NCBI RefSeq assembly: GCF_014269225.2
Contig: NZ_CP077097.1
Location: 1,122,001-1,186,000 of the forward strand
Length of the DNA stretch: 64,000 bases
Direction of reading: 5' to 3'
Source: Pseudomonas anuradhapurensis
GTDB lineage: Bacteria; Pseudomonadota; Gammaproteobacteria; Pseudomonadales; Pseudomonadaceae
This document shows, one piece after another, positions 48,795-58,544 of the stretch. Below the pieces are notes generated by a model. The model did no database searches. It was not told the DNA's origin and saw only the letters and a program-made list of their open reading frames with translations. The translations under genes were made by a program, and so were the position numbers. The first letter of the stretch is position 1; the number at the start of each line of letters is the position of its first letter.

Positions 48795-49450
48795 GCCGAA
48801 CAAGTGCGGCGTGTGTGCTGCTGGTTTTCGTCCTCACGCTATTGCTGGAGCTGCCGGCCAGCTGGGTGGCGCATGTATTCAAGCTGCCGCTGCGCGAGGC
48901 CAGTGGCAGCCTCTGGCAAGGCCAGGCACAGCAGCTGGGGCCGCTCGGGCCGCTGCGCTGGGCGCTACAGCCGTGGCGCTTGCAGGCGAGCGCGCAGGTT
49001 GGCTGGCAGGGCCAGGCCTGGCAACTGCGTGCTGAAGGCTGGCCCTGGCAGTGGCAGCTAACGGCGAGGGCCCTGGGGCCGCAGCTGACGACAACGACGG
49101 ATTACCGCCTGGCTGGGCAATGGCAGGGTGCATTGCGGGTCGAGGGCGCTGGGCGCCGATGCCAGGGCAGTGACGGCCGCCTGCAGGTGACCGACCTCGC
49201 CTTGAGCGAGCCGTGGTCGCTGGGCCTGGGGCAGGGCTGGCTGGAAATCGACTGCGGCAACGGCTGGCACCTGCGCGGGCAACTGGCACAACAGGGGCAG
49301 CATCACCTGGCAATGGAGGCAGACCTGCAGGGGCGTCGGACCCAGCTAGTGTACGAATTGCAGCCCGATGCGGCGCTCACGCCGTTGCTGCGTGGCGCAC
49401 AGTGGCTCGGGCCCCAGGCGCTGGCCGGCCGGCGAGACCTGCGCTGGTAG
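48791..49450 (+). CDS. gspN: Type II secretion protein GspN
   Basis: 219 aa from ATG 48791. A short membrane anchor (ACVLLVFVLTLLLELPASWV) is followed by a beta-rich domain with the GspN-like start AHVFKLPLREASGSLWQGQA. GspN is a variable accessory component. Last gene of the operon; a 10-bp stem palindrome follows at 49474-49495. Confidence 0.85.
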   Translation: MSRTSAACVLLVFVLTLLLELPASWVAHVFKLPLREASGSLWQGQAQQLGPLGPLRWALQPWRLQASAQVGWQGQAWQLRAEGWPWQWQLTARALGPQLTTTTDYRLAGQWQGALRVEGAGRRCQGSDGRLQVTDLALSEPWSLGLGQGWLEIDCGNGWHLRGQLAQQGQHHLAMEADLQGRRTQLVYELQPDAALTPLLRGAQWLGPQALAGRRDLRW

Positions 49451-49473
49451 GCAATCAGACGCTTGGCAGCCAT

Positions 49474-49495
49474 GGGAGCGGGCAAGCCCGCTCCC
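49474..49495. terminator. Palindrome after gspN, between convergent genes
   Basis: GGGAGCGGGC-AA-GCCCGCTCCC, perfect 10-bp arms. It is related to the REP units elsewhere in the window and sits between gspN and tpsA, which converge here. Confidence 0.6.
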
Positions 49496-49507
49496 ACCGA
49501 GGACGCT

Positions 49508-52500
49508 TCACTTGTTCTTGCCCAGCACACTCGAAACCCACTGCTCGCTGCGACTATGCCCGCTGGTCCTCAACAACCCCAGGTCCAGCGCATTCTCCCC
49601 GTCCGCCGCGCCTTTGCCCTTGGCTATCTCGGCCAGCGCCGTGCCCAGGTCCACCGGTGAGTTGGACGCATCGATCGACACGTCCCGGCGATAGTCATTG
49701 CCGGCAAGCGTCTCGCGGGTCACCGATTGCGCGCCAAGGGCCACATCCCCTTGGGCCGACTGCAAGCGAGCGCCAACCAGTTGAACGCTGCCGCCGACCT
49801 GCAGCTCGATGCCTTCGCTGCCTTTGAGCGCAGTCTGTTGGCCGACGCTGTCGCGTTGCATATGGGATACGTCGAGGCTGAAGGTTGGCGAGAAGCCCGG
49901 GTCCGCCTTGGTCAGGGCCGAGCCGGCCTTTTCCTTGACCTTGCCGCCCAATGGCCCAGCCACCGCGGTCGCCGCGTTGACGTAGCCTTGCGGGTTTTTC
50001 TCCTGGCTCAAGCGGGCATCGCCCCTGACGCTCAGCGTGTTGACGTTGTCCTTGCGGCTGGCGATGTACAGGTCGCCATCGACTACCCCGGCGATGCGTC
50101 CTGCCTCCAGGCTGACACCTTCGATACGCGTGTCGCCGCGGCTTTGCAGGTCGATGCGCTCGGCACGCAGGTTGCCGGCGTTCCACTCCAGGTTGTCGCG
50201 CTTGTCCAGGTCGACCTTGAGGCGGCCATGCAGGCCACGGCTGTCCAGCTCGCCCTTGGCCATGTCGAAACCGGCGCCGGCGGTGATGTCGAGGTTGTTG
50301 CGTTGCTCCTGGTTGGCGGACGCTTCTATGTATATACCGCCGCTGGAGGCCTTGGCCATCAATTCCCGAGCCGAAGCCTGCAGGCCCTGCAAGTGCACTG
50401 CGGTGTCTTCCTGGGCGCTGCTGGCCAGGCTCAGCGTGCCCTTGCTGGCGAACTGGGCGTCGATGGCCTGACGCGCCTCTTCGTCCTGCTTGCCGTGGCC
50501 GAAGTGCCCGCCGATGGCGCCACCCCTGGTGTCGCCAGCCTTGGCTGCCAGCTCCAGGCCACCGCCCAGCTTGCTGCCGGTCGCTTGCCGGGTGTTGCTG
50601 GCCGCCTTGACCGCAAGCTGGCCGCCGCCCTGCAACAGGATGTCGCCAACCTTGGCCTCGCGGCTGCCGATACGGGTACCTTCGAGCAGCAGGTCGCCGC
50701 CACTGCTCAGCCGCACCTGGCCCTTGGCGTCGATCTGGGCCACCTGGGCGTTGCTGCTGGTGGCGTGCTGCTGCGCATTGTCGAGATAGCCGCGGCCATC
50801 GACACCGGTGCCACCGGGGCGGTTGCCCATCTTGGCCCAGGCGTTGCCGTCTAGCTGGCCGGCCTGCTGTTCGGCCCGGTCGGTCGCCTGCGGCACGGCC
50901 AGCGAGCCGGCACTGTCGATGACCACGTCGCCCTCGCCGCCGTCGATGCGCGTGCCTTCGTAGCGGCCTTCACTGCCCAGTTGCACCTGGACACCCTGTT
51001 GCCCATACAGGCTGGCGGTTACCGCCGTGCTGGTGGTGTCCCGGGTGGCCTGCGAGCCGCCTTTGCCGGCGGCACGTACATTGAGGTCACTTCCGCTGCT
51101 GGTGTCCACACGTGCATCACCGCTGAACGCCAGGCGCTGCACGGAGGTTTGCCGGGTGTCCTGCGCCGCGCGCATGCGGTGTTCCCGTGCCGCGATGCTG
51201 AGCGTGCCGGCATTGGCGTGCCAGTTGGTGCCCTGATCGTCAAGGGTATCGGCCTTGACTCGCACCTGGGCTCCGGACAGTTCACTCACCTGGACGAACC
51301 CGCGGCGTTGGTTCTCCAGGCGCTTGAGGTGGTCGATGGTCATGTCGCCGCCAACGCTGGGGGCCACCATGGCGTGTTCGGGCGAGGCCTGCTGGAAGCG
51401 TGCGGCTTCCTCGCCGAGCACCAGGCGTTCGATGGGGCGGGTGAGGTCACGGTATTCGACGCTGGCGCCCAGAGCGCCTGCCCAGTGGTTGCGGCGCTGT
51501 TCTTGCTCCTCGGTCTGTTCGACCGCACGGTTGTCGATGCGTTTGGCCTCCACCTGCAGGCTGTTGCCCGCCGCGACGCGCGCAGCTTCGGTCACCAGTG
51601 TGCCGCCTTGCAGCTTCAGGTCGCCGCTGGCCTGCAGGGTGCTGCGCTGTACCTCGCTGGCGCTATCTGTCAGTTGCTCGCGCTGGTGATGGCCTTCGAA
51701 CAGGCTGCCCACTCGGTCGATGCCACCGGTCACCGTCAGCCCGCCACCGCTGCGGGTGGTGCGGGTGTCCTGGTCGCGCTCGTTGCGGGTAGCCCCCAGC
51801 GTGATGTCTCGTGCCTGAACATCAAGGTCGCCAGCGCTGGCGGTTACCGTGGAGCCGTTGACCTGCAGGTTGGCGCCGCTGCTCAGGCCCACCGAGGCCC
51901 CGCTGAGCACACTGGGCAGCTGGCTGCTGGTACGTTGCTGGCGAGTCGTGGTCAGCACCTCGTAAGCCACGCCTGCGGCGTATTGCCGGGACTCGGGCTT
52001 GCCGTCCTCGGCGTCCTGGGTCTGCCCGGCGCTGGCGCTGAAGTTGCGCTGCTGGTCGCGGGTTTCACGTTCATCGACCGTCTGCACACTGGTAACCAGC
52101 AGGTCGCCCTTGGCTTCGACCTGCAGTTGCCCGCCCGCCTCGACCTTGGCGCCCTGGATGCGCATTTCGTCGGCACTGGCCAGGCGCAGGTTGCTCGACG
52201 AACCTACATCGCTGACCAGTACCTGCTGTTTGTGCTCGGTGCTTTCATGGCTGCTGCCGATCAGTCCGAACAGCTTGCTGTCGCGGGTGCGGTCGGTCGA
52301 GGTGCTGCTGCCCTGGCCTGGCTCGATGGCCAGCGAGCCCTTTTCGCTGAACAGCACGGCGTCCTGCTTGCCATGGACGTTGCTGCCCTTGATGGCGAGC
52401 TGGTCGGCTGTGACGGTGAGCTCGCCGTCGCTGGCGATGGTGCTGCCGGCAACGGTCTGGCCTTCATTGTCATTGCCTTTGCGGTCGCCGAAGAAGGCAC

Positions 52501-54034
52501 CGGAGACCAGGTCGCCGCGATAGCCGTCCTGGCTGCCGCGGTGCTTCAGGGTGGTGGTGCCGATGTCGGCCTGCCTGGCGCGAATGGCCAGGTCGCCGCG
52601 GCTGCGCAGGCTGCTGCCCTGAATGTCGAGGTTGCCACTGGCCTGGACGCTCACCTGGCCACCCTCGAGTGCGCTGCCCCGGGCATGTTCCTGGCGTACG
52701 TCGGTGTCGCTGTCACCACGCCACAAGTCCTTGCGATGGCGCACCTGCTCTTCGGTGCGCTGGCTGTCGATACCGGCGATGATGGTCAGGCCAGCACCGC
52801 TGTCCACTGTCAGCGCCTTGCCGGCGGTGACGGTGGCTGCGGTCATGTGCATGTCTTTGCCCGAGTGCAGACTTACGCTGTCGCTGGCAAGCAGTTGCGT
52901 GCTCTTCTGTTGTTGGCGGGTGGTGGTGGTGTCGCGGCTGTAGGTTTCGCGGGTAATGAACAGGAACTTGTTGTTCCAGCTGTCCTTGTCACGCTCGATG
53001 CTCTCGATCGCCTTGGCGCCGAGGGTGAGTTTCTGGCCGGCCTTGACTTCAATTTGTGGCGCGCGGCCTTCGACAGCTTCCAGGGTGATGTCGTCGGCTG
53101 CGCTGAGCCTCAGTATGCCCCGCCCGGCATGCAGTTCGCTGGGGTTGTCGGCGTTGCCGCTGACCTGCAGCCCCCCGGCCGACTGGATGTCGATCCCTTC
53201 GCTGCCGACCACCTGCGGCGCTGCCACGCGCACACCGGCGCCTTCGGCGGTGCTCACTATGCGGATACGCCCGGCGCGCATCGCACCGAGAAAGCTGGCA
53301 TCGATGCTCGACGGCGTGGCTGGCAGGTGCTGGACGATTTCGCCGCTGGCCCGCTCGATACGGTTGCGCCCCACGGTGACATCGAGCGCCTGCCCCGCCA
53401 TGAGCAGCCCTTTGCTATCGACTTGCGGCGCGATCAGCTCAAGGGCGCCGTTGCCGTTCCTCTGGCCGCGCTCCAGCACTTGCAGGCTGCCACTGGCATT
53501 GAGCGTATCGAGGTACTTGAGCTGTTGTTCGTCGAATTGCGGAGTACCCACCACGAAGCCGGCGCGGGTGGTGTTGATGAAACTGCCGCCATTCAGGGTT
53601 ATGCCATTGGGGTTGGCCAGGATGTAGTCGGCAGGGCGGCCGAAGATTTCCTGTGGCCCTTCGATCAGCGAGGCGTTGCGGCTGACCACTTCGTTGAGGA
53701 TGGTCGAGGCGGCCTGGCCCTGGAATTGCGGGTTGGCCGCAAGGGCTCCCGCCAGCTCCGAGTGCCCGGCCACGGTGGCGTTGTTCAGCACCACGCCAGG
53801 CTTGCCGACGTTGTAGTCGATGAACTGGTTGTGGGACAGCCCGCTGGCGTTGGGCGGCACGATGTCGATGACCGGTACCCCGTGGCCGTTGTTGATGATC
53901 GGGGTACCCCCCGGGCCCTGGGTTGCCTCCAGGCCGCCCTGGGCCAGTGCGGCACCGGACCCGAGCAATGCCAGGAAGATGGCCCAACGCAAGGTATCAG
54001 GGCGGATCGACGATAGCGGCGAGAGTGTGTGCAT
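49508..54034 (-). CDS. Two-partner secretion exoprotein (filamentous haemagglutinin-like)
   Basis: 1508 aa. A signal peptide ends at ALAQG. The TPS domain follows (about 35-270), with the hallmarks NNATVAGHSELAG, ILNEVVSRNASLIEG and ANPNGITLNGG. Then come long beta-helix repeats rich in Ser, Asp and Gln, with haemagglutinin repeats (about 500-1100). It is secreted through the TpsB pore encoded immediately upstream. There is no VENN motif, pretoxin domain or recognisable C-terminal toxin, and no immunity gene follows, so it is more likely an adhesin than a contact-dependent inhibition protein. It is short for the family. Confidence 0.9.
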   Translation of the reverse strand: MHTLSPLSSIRPDTLRWAIFLALLGSGAALAQGGLEATQGPGGTPIINNGHGVPVIDIVPPNASGLSHNQFIDYNVGKPGVVLNNATVAGHSELAGALAANPQFQGQAASTILNEVVSRNASLIEGPQEIFGRPADYILANPNGITLNGGSFINTTRAGFVVGTPQFDEQQLKYLDTLNASGSLQVLERGQRNGNGALELIAPQVDSKGLLMAGQALDVTVGRNRIERASGEIVQHLPATPSSIDASFLGAMRAGRIRIVSTAEGAGVRVAAPQVVGSEGIDIQSAGGLQVSGNADNPSELHAGRGILRLSAADDITLEAVEGRAPQIEVKAGQKLTLGAKAIESIERDKDSWNNKFLFITRETYSRDTTTTRQQQKSTQLLASDSVSLHSGKDMHMTAATVTAGKALTVDSGAGLTIIAGIDSQRTEEQVRHRKDLWRGDSDTDVRQEHARGSALEGGQVSVQASGNLDIQGSSLRSRGDLAIRARQADIGTTTLKHRGSQDGYRGDLVSGAFFGDRKGNDNEGQTVAGSTIASDGELTVTADQLAIKGSNVHGKQDAVLFSEKGSLAIEPGQGSSTSTDRTRDSKLFGLIGSSHESTEHKQQVLVSDVGSSSNLRLASADEMRIQGAKVEAGGQLQVEAKGDLLVTSVQTVDERETRDQQRNFSASAGQTQDAEDGKPESRQYAAGVAYEVLTTTRQQRTSSQLPSVLSGASVGLSSGANLQVNGSTVTASAGDLDVQARDITLGATRNERDQDTRTTRSGGGLTVTGGIDRVGSLFEGHHQREQLTDSASEVQRSTLQASGDLKLQGGTLVTEAARVAAGNSLQVEAKRIDNRAVEQTEEQEQRRNHWAGALGASVEYRDLTRPIERLVLGEEAARFQQASPEHAMVAPSVGGDMTIDHLKRLENQRRGFVQVSELSGAQVRVKADTLDDQGTNWHANAGTLSIAAREHRMRAAQDTRQTSVQRLAFSGDARVDTSSGSDLNVRAAGKGGSQATRDTTSTAVTASLYGQQGVQVQLGSEGRYEGTRIDGGEGDVVIDSAGSLAVPQATDRAEQQAGQLDGNAWAKMGNRPGGTGVDGRGYLDNAQQHATSSNAQVAQIDAKGQVRLSSGGDLLLEGTRIGSREAKVGDILLQGGGQLAVKAASNTRQATGSKLGGGLELAAKAGDTRGGAIGGHFGHGKQDEEARQAIDAQFASKGTLSLASSAQEDTAVHLQGLQASARELMAKASSGGIYIEASANQEQRNNLDITAGAGFDMAKGELDSRGLHGRLKVDLDKRDNLEWNAGNLRAERIDLQSRGDTRIEGVSLEAGRIAGVVDGDLYIASRKDNVNTLSVRGDARLSQEKNPQGYVNAATAVAGPLGGKVKEKAGSALTKADPGFSPTFSLDVSHMQRDSVGQQTALKGSEGIELQVGGSVQLVGARLQSAQGDVALGAQSVTRETLAGNDYRRDVSIDASNSPVDLGTALAEIAKGKGAADGENALDLGLLRTSGHSRSEQWVSSVLGKNK

Positions 54035-54061
54035 TTTCTCGTTCTCATTGTTGTGGGTGAA

Positions 54062-55744
54062 TCAGATGTTCAGGGTCCAGTCCAGCACCCAGAAGCCGGG
54101 TTCCAGCAAGCCCTGGGGCAGGTCGCTGGTGTAGAGGGCGCGCTGGTAGTCCAGCCGCAGGCGGCTACTGCCGAGGCCCAGTTCCAGGCCGGCGGCGGCC
54201 CCGGCCAGGCGCTGTGACGGTCTGCCTTCGGCGGTGCGGGCCCAGCCCAGGTCCACGCCGATGTAGGGGCGTACCTGCCAGGGGGTGGTCCAGCTGCTAG
54301 GCAGTGCCTGGCTGAACGTGTTGCGCCAGGCAGCGGCGCTGGCGCCGGAGTAGGTACGCAGGCGAAAGCCGCGCACGGCCGAATCGTCACTGACCAGCAG
54401 TTGCTCCACGGCGGGCAGGGCGTCGCTGCTGTACTGCAGGCCCAGTTCGCTTTGCCAGCGCCATGGGGCGGTGGGCGGGCCCTGGCGCAGGTGCAGCAGG
54501 TTGGCGCGGTACTTGCGAAAGTCCGGACGCAAGCGTTCCGCACCGAGTGGCGAGCGGTCGGCGCCGAACGCGTCGAGACCCTGGCCGATCCCGAGGTAGC
54601 CATTCCACAGGCCGGCTTCGAGCCACAGCAAATTGATACCTGCTTCGACGCTGCTCAGGGTCGGGCTCTGCTGGATGATGACCGCGCCGGCGCTGCGATT
54701 GACCAGTTGCTTGCGGTCCAGCCGTAGACTGGCGCTGAGCATGCCTTGCTGGTTGCGCCACAACACCCGCTCGGCGCTCAGGGCCTGATAGCTGCTGCTG
54801 CCATCGGCGCGCTTGTCGCTGCCCGGCAGTGGTGCCTCGTAGCGCAGCTGGCTGGCGCTGAGGGCAAAGGTCCAGGCGCCGTAGGGCACGCTGTAGTACA
54901 ACGACAGGCCTTGGCTTTCACCGGGGGCATGCAGCACGCTGTTGGTCAGCGCCAGGCGCAGGTCGTCATTCAGGCCCAGCGGGCTGTCCAGGCCGACGCC
55001 GAGGCTCAGGCGGTGCCGCCCGCTCAGCTCGCTGCCACGGTTGTCGAAGCGGCTGTCGACATGCCAGCGGGAGGCTACGCTGCGCGGCTGCACGATGACC
55101 CGCGTGCCGCCCTGCAGCTCGCCCGGCAGCAGGGCGGCGGTCAGATCGTAGGCGCGCAGGCGGTTGAGTTGGTCGAGGCCTTGCTCCACGTCCGGCAGGT
55201 ACAGCGGGTGGCCGAGCAGCCCGGGGAAGGCACCCGCCAGCGACAGCGGCAAATCGGCGCCGGCAAGTTCGATGGATTCGACGAAGCCTTCGACGAGGGT
55301 GATATCCAGCGTCTCGCCGTCCTGCGGCGGTTGCCGCAGGTAGGGGCGGCTGGCCGGGTAGCCGGCTTGCAGGTACAGCCCGGTGATGGCCTTGAGCAGC
55401 TGGTTGATGTCGCTGACGCCCATGCAAGGCGAGACCAGCGCACGGAGGGTTGCTGTCAGCTCCGCGGTATCGAGCTGGCGGTTGCCTTCCACGCGTACGC
55501 CGTCGATAGCCCAGCAGTGGTTGTCCTCTGCAACGGGGGCGACAGCGGTGGGGCGTTCGGCCGGGGAGGGCGTACGCTGCCAACGCTCCAGCCGCTGTTG
55601 CCGCTCCAGCTGGCGGAGGCTGTGCTGCTGATCGCGCAGTTGTTGGCTGGCGGGGTCGTCGGCCAGTGCCAGGGGGCTGGACAATGCTGCGCCAAGGCAA
55701 CCAGCTAGCGCCAGGACGGTGACATGGCGAATTCGGCACGGCAT
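54062..55744 (-). CDS. Two-partner secretion outer-membrane transporter TpsB
   Basis: 560 aa. Signal peptide, a short linker helix, two POTRA domains (first INDGVRVEGNRQLDTAEL-like, second DITLVEGFVESIELAGADL), then a 16-strand beta-barrel with the L6 loop motif (about 450-480, VRGFRLRTYSG) characteristic of FhaC/ShlB proteins. It exports the adjacent TpsA. The gene ends 27 bp before tpsA on the same strand, so they form one operon in the order B-A. Confidence 0.9.
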   Translation of the reverse strand: MPCRIRHVTVLALAGCLGAALSSPLALADDPASQQLRDQQHSLRQLERQQRLERWQRTPSPAERPTAVAPVAEDNHCWAIDGVRVEGNRQLDTAELTATLRALVSPCMGVSDINQLLKAITGLYLQAGYPASRPYLRQPPQDGETLDITLVEGFVESIELAGADLPLSLAGAFPGLLGHPLYLPDVEQGLDQLNRLRAYDLTAALLPGELQGGTRVIVQPRSVASRWHVDSRFDNRGSELSGRHRLSLGVGLDSPLGLNDDLRLALTNSVLHAPGESQGLSLYYSVPYGAWTFALSASQLRYEAPLPGSDKRADGSSSYQALSAERVLWRNQQGMLSASLRLDRKQLVNRSAGAVIIQQSPTLSSVEAGINLLWLEAGLWNGYLGIGQGLDAFGADRSPLGAERLRPDFRKYRANLLHLRQGPPTAPWRWQSELGLQYSSDALPAVEQLLVSDDSAVRGFRLRTYSGASAAAWRNTFSQALPSSWTTPWQVRPYIGVDLGWARTAEGRPSQRLAGAAAGLELGLGSSRLRLDYQRALYTSDLPQGLLEPGFWVLDWTLNI

Positions 55745-55904
55745 TCAGGCACCCCGCAAATGGTGTACGGCTTACGTACTCGTTTGCGTGGATGCTAAGA
55801 ATTCGGGTGTTGGCCTGGATGCAGTACCCTGCCTAGGCGCCTGTCAGGCGAGTTCTCGGCTGTTTGAAAGATACTTCCTACAGAGTCGCGGCGAAGGCTC
55901 TAGA

Positions 55905-56459
55905 TCAGGGGCGGATCTCGATCAGCGTGCCATCGCGCACCAGGTCCCATACTTCCTGCATGTCGCGGTTACGCATGGCAATGCAGCCATCGGTCCAGTC
56001 CAGCGTATGGAAGTACCACTCCGGGTACTCGTCGTTGATCGGCGTGCCATGAATCATGATCATGCTGCCGGCACTCACCCCTTCACGGGTCGCGCGGGCG
56101 GCATCGCTGACATTCGGGTAGTTGATGTGGATGGCCAGGTTGAAGCGGTCGCTTTGCTTGCGCCAGTCCAGCCAGTAAAGGCCCTCGGGGGTTTTCTTGT
56201 CACCCTCGCGTTCCTTGGGCCCCTTGGGCTGCTTGCCCAGGGAGATGCGGTAGGTTTTCAGGGGTTCGCCACGGCTGATCAATTGCAGGCGCCGCTCGGA
56301 CTTGATCACCAGCACCTTGTCGATCAGCGGCTGCATGGCCTGTTGCGAAGGCGACTGGGTTTGCGCTGCCGGCTGGGGTTTGCGGATGATCGTCTCGGTG
56401 AACGCCGCCTGGGACACCGAGGTAACGCAAAGGCAGAAAAGGGCAAGCAACCAGCGCAT
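55905..56459 (-). CDS. Periplasmic L,D-transpeptidase-family protein (YkuD)
   Basis: 184 aa from ATG 56459. A signal peptide (WLLALFCLCVTSVSQA) precedes a YkuD domain with HGTPINDEYPEWYFHTLDWTDGC: the His of HG and the catalytic Cys of TDGC are in place, with TDGC instead of the common SHGC, the form seen in YafK/DpaA-type proteins. That subgroup is linked to removing or attaching envelope proteins on peptidoglycan. Alone on its strand between tpsB and a NUDIX gene. Confidence 0.85.
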   Translation of the reverse strand: MRWLLALFCLCVTSVSQAAFTETIIRKPQPAAQTQSPSQQAMQPLIDKVLVIKSERRLQLISRGEPLKTYRISLGKQPKGPKEREGDKKTPEGLYWLDWRKQSDRFNLAIHINYPNVSDAARATREGVSAGSMIMIHGTPINDEYPEWYFHTLDWTDGCIAMRNRDMQEVWDLVRDGTLIEIRP

Positions 56460-56481
56460 GTAACGGTTTCCCTGAAGGCTT

Positions 56482-57033
56482 CTAGGTAGTGGTCGAGACA
56501 TGCATCGGCGGCAGGTATTCATGGCCTATGGGGTACTGCTGCCCAATGCGGTCGCGATAGTAGCATTCTAGTGTGCGTGTGACAGTGCGGAAAGCCAGCT
56601 CGCCCCACGGTATCTCGTGTTCCTCGAACAGCCGCACCTCCAGGCTTTCCACACCGATAGCGAAATCAAGGTCCGCCAGCTCGGCGCGAAAGAACACATG
56701 CACCTGGTTGATGTGCGGCAGGTCGAACAGCTGGTACAGGGTCATGCTGCCGAGGCGGGCGCAGGCTTCCTCGACGGTTTCACGACGGGCGGCCTGGTCG
56801 AGGGTTTCGCCATTTTCCATGAATCCGGCGGGTAGGGTCCAGAAGCCCCGGCGTGGCTCGATGGCGCGCCGGCACAGCAATACCTGGCTGCCCCAGGTCG
56901 GCAGTACGCCGGCAACGATATTGGGGTTCTGGTAGTGGATGGTCTGGCAGGATTCGCAGACATACCGCAAGCGGCTGTCGCCTGCAGGGATCCGCTGAGT
57001 GACCAGCTGGCCGCACGTGCTGCAGAATTTCAT
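56482..57033 (-). CDS. NUDIX hydrolase with N-terminal zinc ribbon
   Basis: 183 aa from ATG 57033. An N-terminal zinc ribbon (CSTCGQ ... CESCQ) is followed by the NUDIX box GFMENGETLDQAARRETVEE, with the three catalytic Glu residues present. It resembles the NudC-type group but lacks the whole NudC length, so NADH pyrophosphatase activity is not assured; substrate unknown. It is divergent from the next gene. Confidence 0.85.
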   Translation of the reverse strand: MKFCSTCGQLVTQRIPAGDSRLRYVCESCQTIHYQNPNIVAGVLPTWGSQVLLCRRAIEPRRGFWTLPAGFMENGETLDQAARRETVEEACARLGSMTLYQLFDLPHINQVHVFFRAELADLDFAIGVESLEVRLFEEHEIPWGELAFRTVTRTLECYYRDRIGQQYPIGHEYLPPMHVSTTT

Positions 57034-57157
57034 GTCGGTTTCCTTTCGCTCTGGCTTATCTTGGCGCGACGGCCGTGCCGCCGCAAGCGCGCGGGGCTTG
57101 GGTGCTGCGCGGCTTTGGTGCATCATGCAAGGCAGGCCTTGAATACGAGTGTGCGCA

Positions 57158-57757
57158 ATGCTGGACGAGCTACTTCGCCGAATGAGCAACCACCAACCCG
57201 CCTCAATGGAAACCGACCGGCGGTTCCCTGAAGCGGCGGTCCTCTTGCCCATTACCCGTAGCGAAGCGCCCGAGCTGGTCCTCACCCTGCGTGCCCAGGG
57301 CTTGTCCACACATGGCGGCGAAGTGGCCTTTCCCGGCGGCCGCCGCGACCCGGAAGACCCGGACCTGGTGTTCACCGCATTGCGCGAGGCGGAAGAGGAA
57401 ATCGGCCTGCCGCCTGGCCTGGTGGAAGTGATCGGCCCGCTCAGCCCGCTGATTTCGCTGCATGGCCTGAAAGTGACGCCATTCGTCGGGCTTATTCCGG
57501 ATTTTGTCGAATACCGCGCCAATGATGCCGAGATCGCGGCAGTATTCAGCGTGCCGCTGGAATTCTTCCGCCAGGACCCGCGCGAACATACCCACCGTAT
57601 CGATTACCAGGGGCGCAGCTGGTATGTGCCCAGCTATCGCTACGGCGAATACAAGATCTGGGGCTTGTCGGCGATCATGATCGTCGAGCTGGTCAACCTG
57701 CTGTTCGATGCCGGCATCAGCCTGCACCAGCCGCCTGAGCGTTACATCGAAAACTGA
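57158..57757 (+). CDS. CoA pyrophosphatase-type NUDIX hydrolase
   Basis: 199 aa from ATG 57158 (MLDELLRRM). The UPF0035-like stretch before the NUDIX box (TLRAQGLSTHGGEVAFPGGR) and the box itself, GGRRDPEDPDLVFTALREAEEEIGL, are typical of CoA-diphosphatases (NudL/YeaB) that hydrolyse CoA. It is followed 46 bp later by a gamma-carbonic anhydrase-like gene; they may be cotranscribed. Confidence 0.88.
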   Translation: MLDELLRRMSNHQPASMETDRRFPEAAVLLPITRSEAPELVLTLRAQGLSTHGGEVAFPGGRRDPEDPDLVFTALREAEEEIGLPPGLVEVIGPLSPLISLHGLKVTPFVGLIPDFVEYRANDAEIAAVFSVPLEFFRQDPREHTHRIDYQGRSWYVPSYRYGEYKIWGLSAIMIVELVNLLFDAGISLHQPPERYIEN

Positions 57758-57802
57758 GTGGGGGCCTACCCCGCCGTCTGCGTCGCAGCCTGAGGAGCAA
57801 GC

Positions 57803-58327
57803 ATGAAATACCGCCTGGGCGACCTGCGGGTCGAAAGCCACCCCACCAGTTGGGCCGCACCCACCGCCACCCTGATCGGCAAGGTACGCCTGCAGGCCAA
57901 TGCCAGCGTGTGGTTTGGCGCGGTGTTGCGCGGCGACAACGAGCTGATCGACATTGGCGAAGGCAGCAATGTGCAGGATGGCACGGTGATGCACACCGAC
58001 ATGGGCTCGCCGCTGACCCTGGGCAAGGGCGTGACCGTCGGCCACAACGCCATGCTGCATGGCTGCACGGTGGGCGATTACAGCCTGGTGGGCATCAACG
58101 CGGTCATCCTCAACGGCGCGCGGATTGGCAAGCACTGCATCATTGGCGCCAATGCGCTGATTGCCGAGGGCAAGGAAATTCCCGACGGCTCCCTGGTGAT
58201 GGGCTCGCCGGGCAAGGTCGTGCGCGAGCTGACCGAGCAGCAGAAGCGCATGCTCGAAGCCAGTGCCGCGCATTACGTGGCCAATGCCCAGCGTTATGCG
58301 CGGGAGTTGGTGGTTGACGATGAGTGA
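57803..58327 (+). CDS. Gamma-carbonic anhydrase-like hexapeptide protein
   Basis: 174 aa of left-handed beta-helix hexapeptide repeats. Metal ligands typical of the family appear as HTD (GTVMHTDMG), GHNAMLHG with two His, and the conserved GMGATV-like segment replaced by [10 protein letters not shown]. This YrdA/PaaY-like group includes active and inactive members; zinc binding is probable. It overlaps the following DUF1289 gene by 8 bp. Confidence 0.88.
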   Translation: MKYRLGDLRVESHPTSWAAPTATLIGKVRLQANASVWFGAVLRGDNELIDIGEGSNVQDGTVMHTDMGSPLTLGKGVTVGHNAMLHGCTVGDYSLVGINAVILNGARIGKHCIIGANALIAEGKEIPDGSLVMGSPGKVVRELTEQQKRMLEASAAHYVANAQRYARELVVDDE

Positions 58328-58520
58328 TGCCGTGGAACGGCCGGTGGCCTCGCCGTGCGTGAGCATTTGTGCGCTGGACGAGCAGGATATCTGCACTGGC
58401 TGCCAGCGCAGCGTGGCGGAAATCAGCCGCTGGGGGCGGATGGACAATGACGAGCGTCGTGCGGTGCTGAAGCTGTGTCATGAACGGGCGAAAGAGGCCG
58501 GCCTGGTTTTCCACAACTGA
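58320..58520 (+). CDS. DUF1289 small Cys-rich protein
   Basis: 66 aa from ATG 58320. It shows the DUF1289 Cys pattern: PCVSICALD, then [18 protein letters not shown]. These short proteins probably bind a metal; function unknown. Its start overlaps the upstream gene, so it is translated with it. Confidence 0.85.
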   Translation: MSDAVERPVASPCVSICALDEQDICTGCQRSVAEISRWGRMDNDERRAVLKLCHERAKEAGLVFHN

Positions 58521-58544
58521 ATGTCCCGCAGGCTGGCGTCGCCT

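Noticed and set aside
49508..50200. CdiA-type toxin end in the TPS exoprotein
   Set aside because: No VENN or pretoxin motif and no immunity gene next to it.
50981..54016. 1011-aa plus-strand open frame
   Set aside because: Antisense of the haemagglutinin-like gene, which has a signal peptide and TPS motifs on the minus strand.
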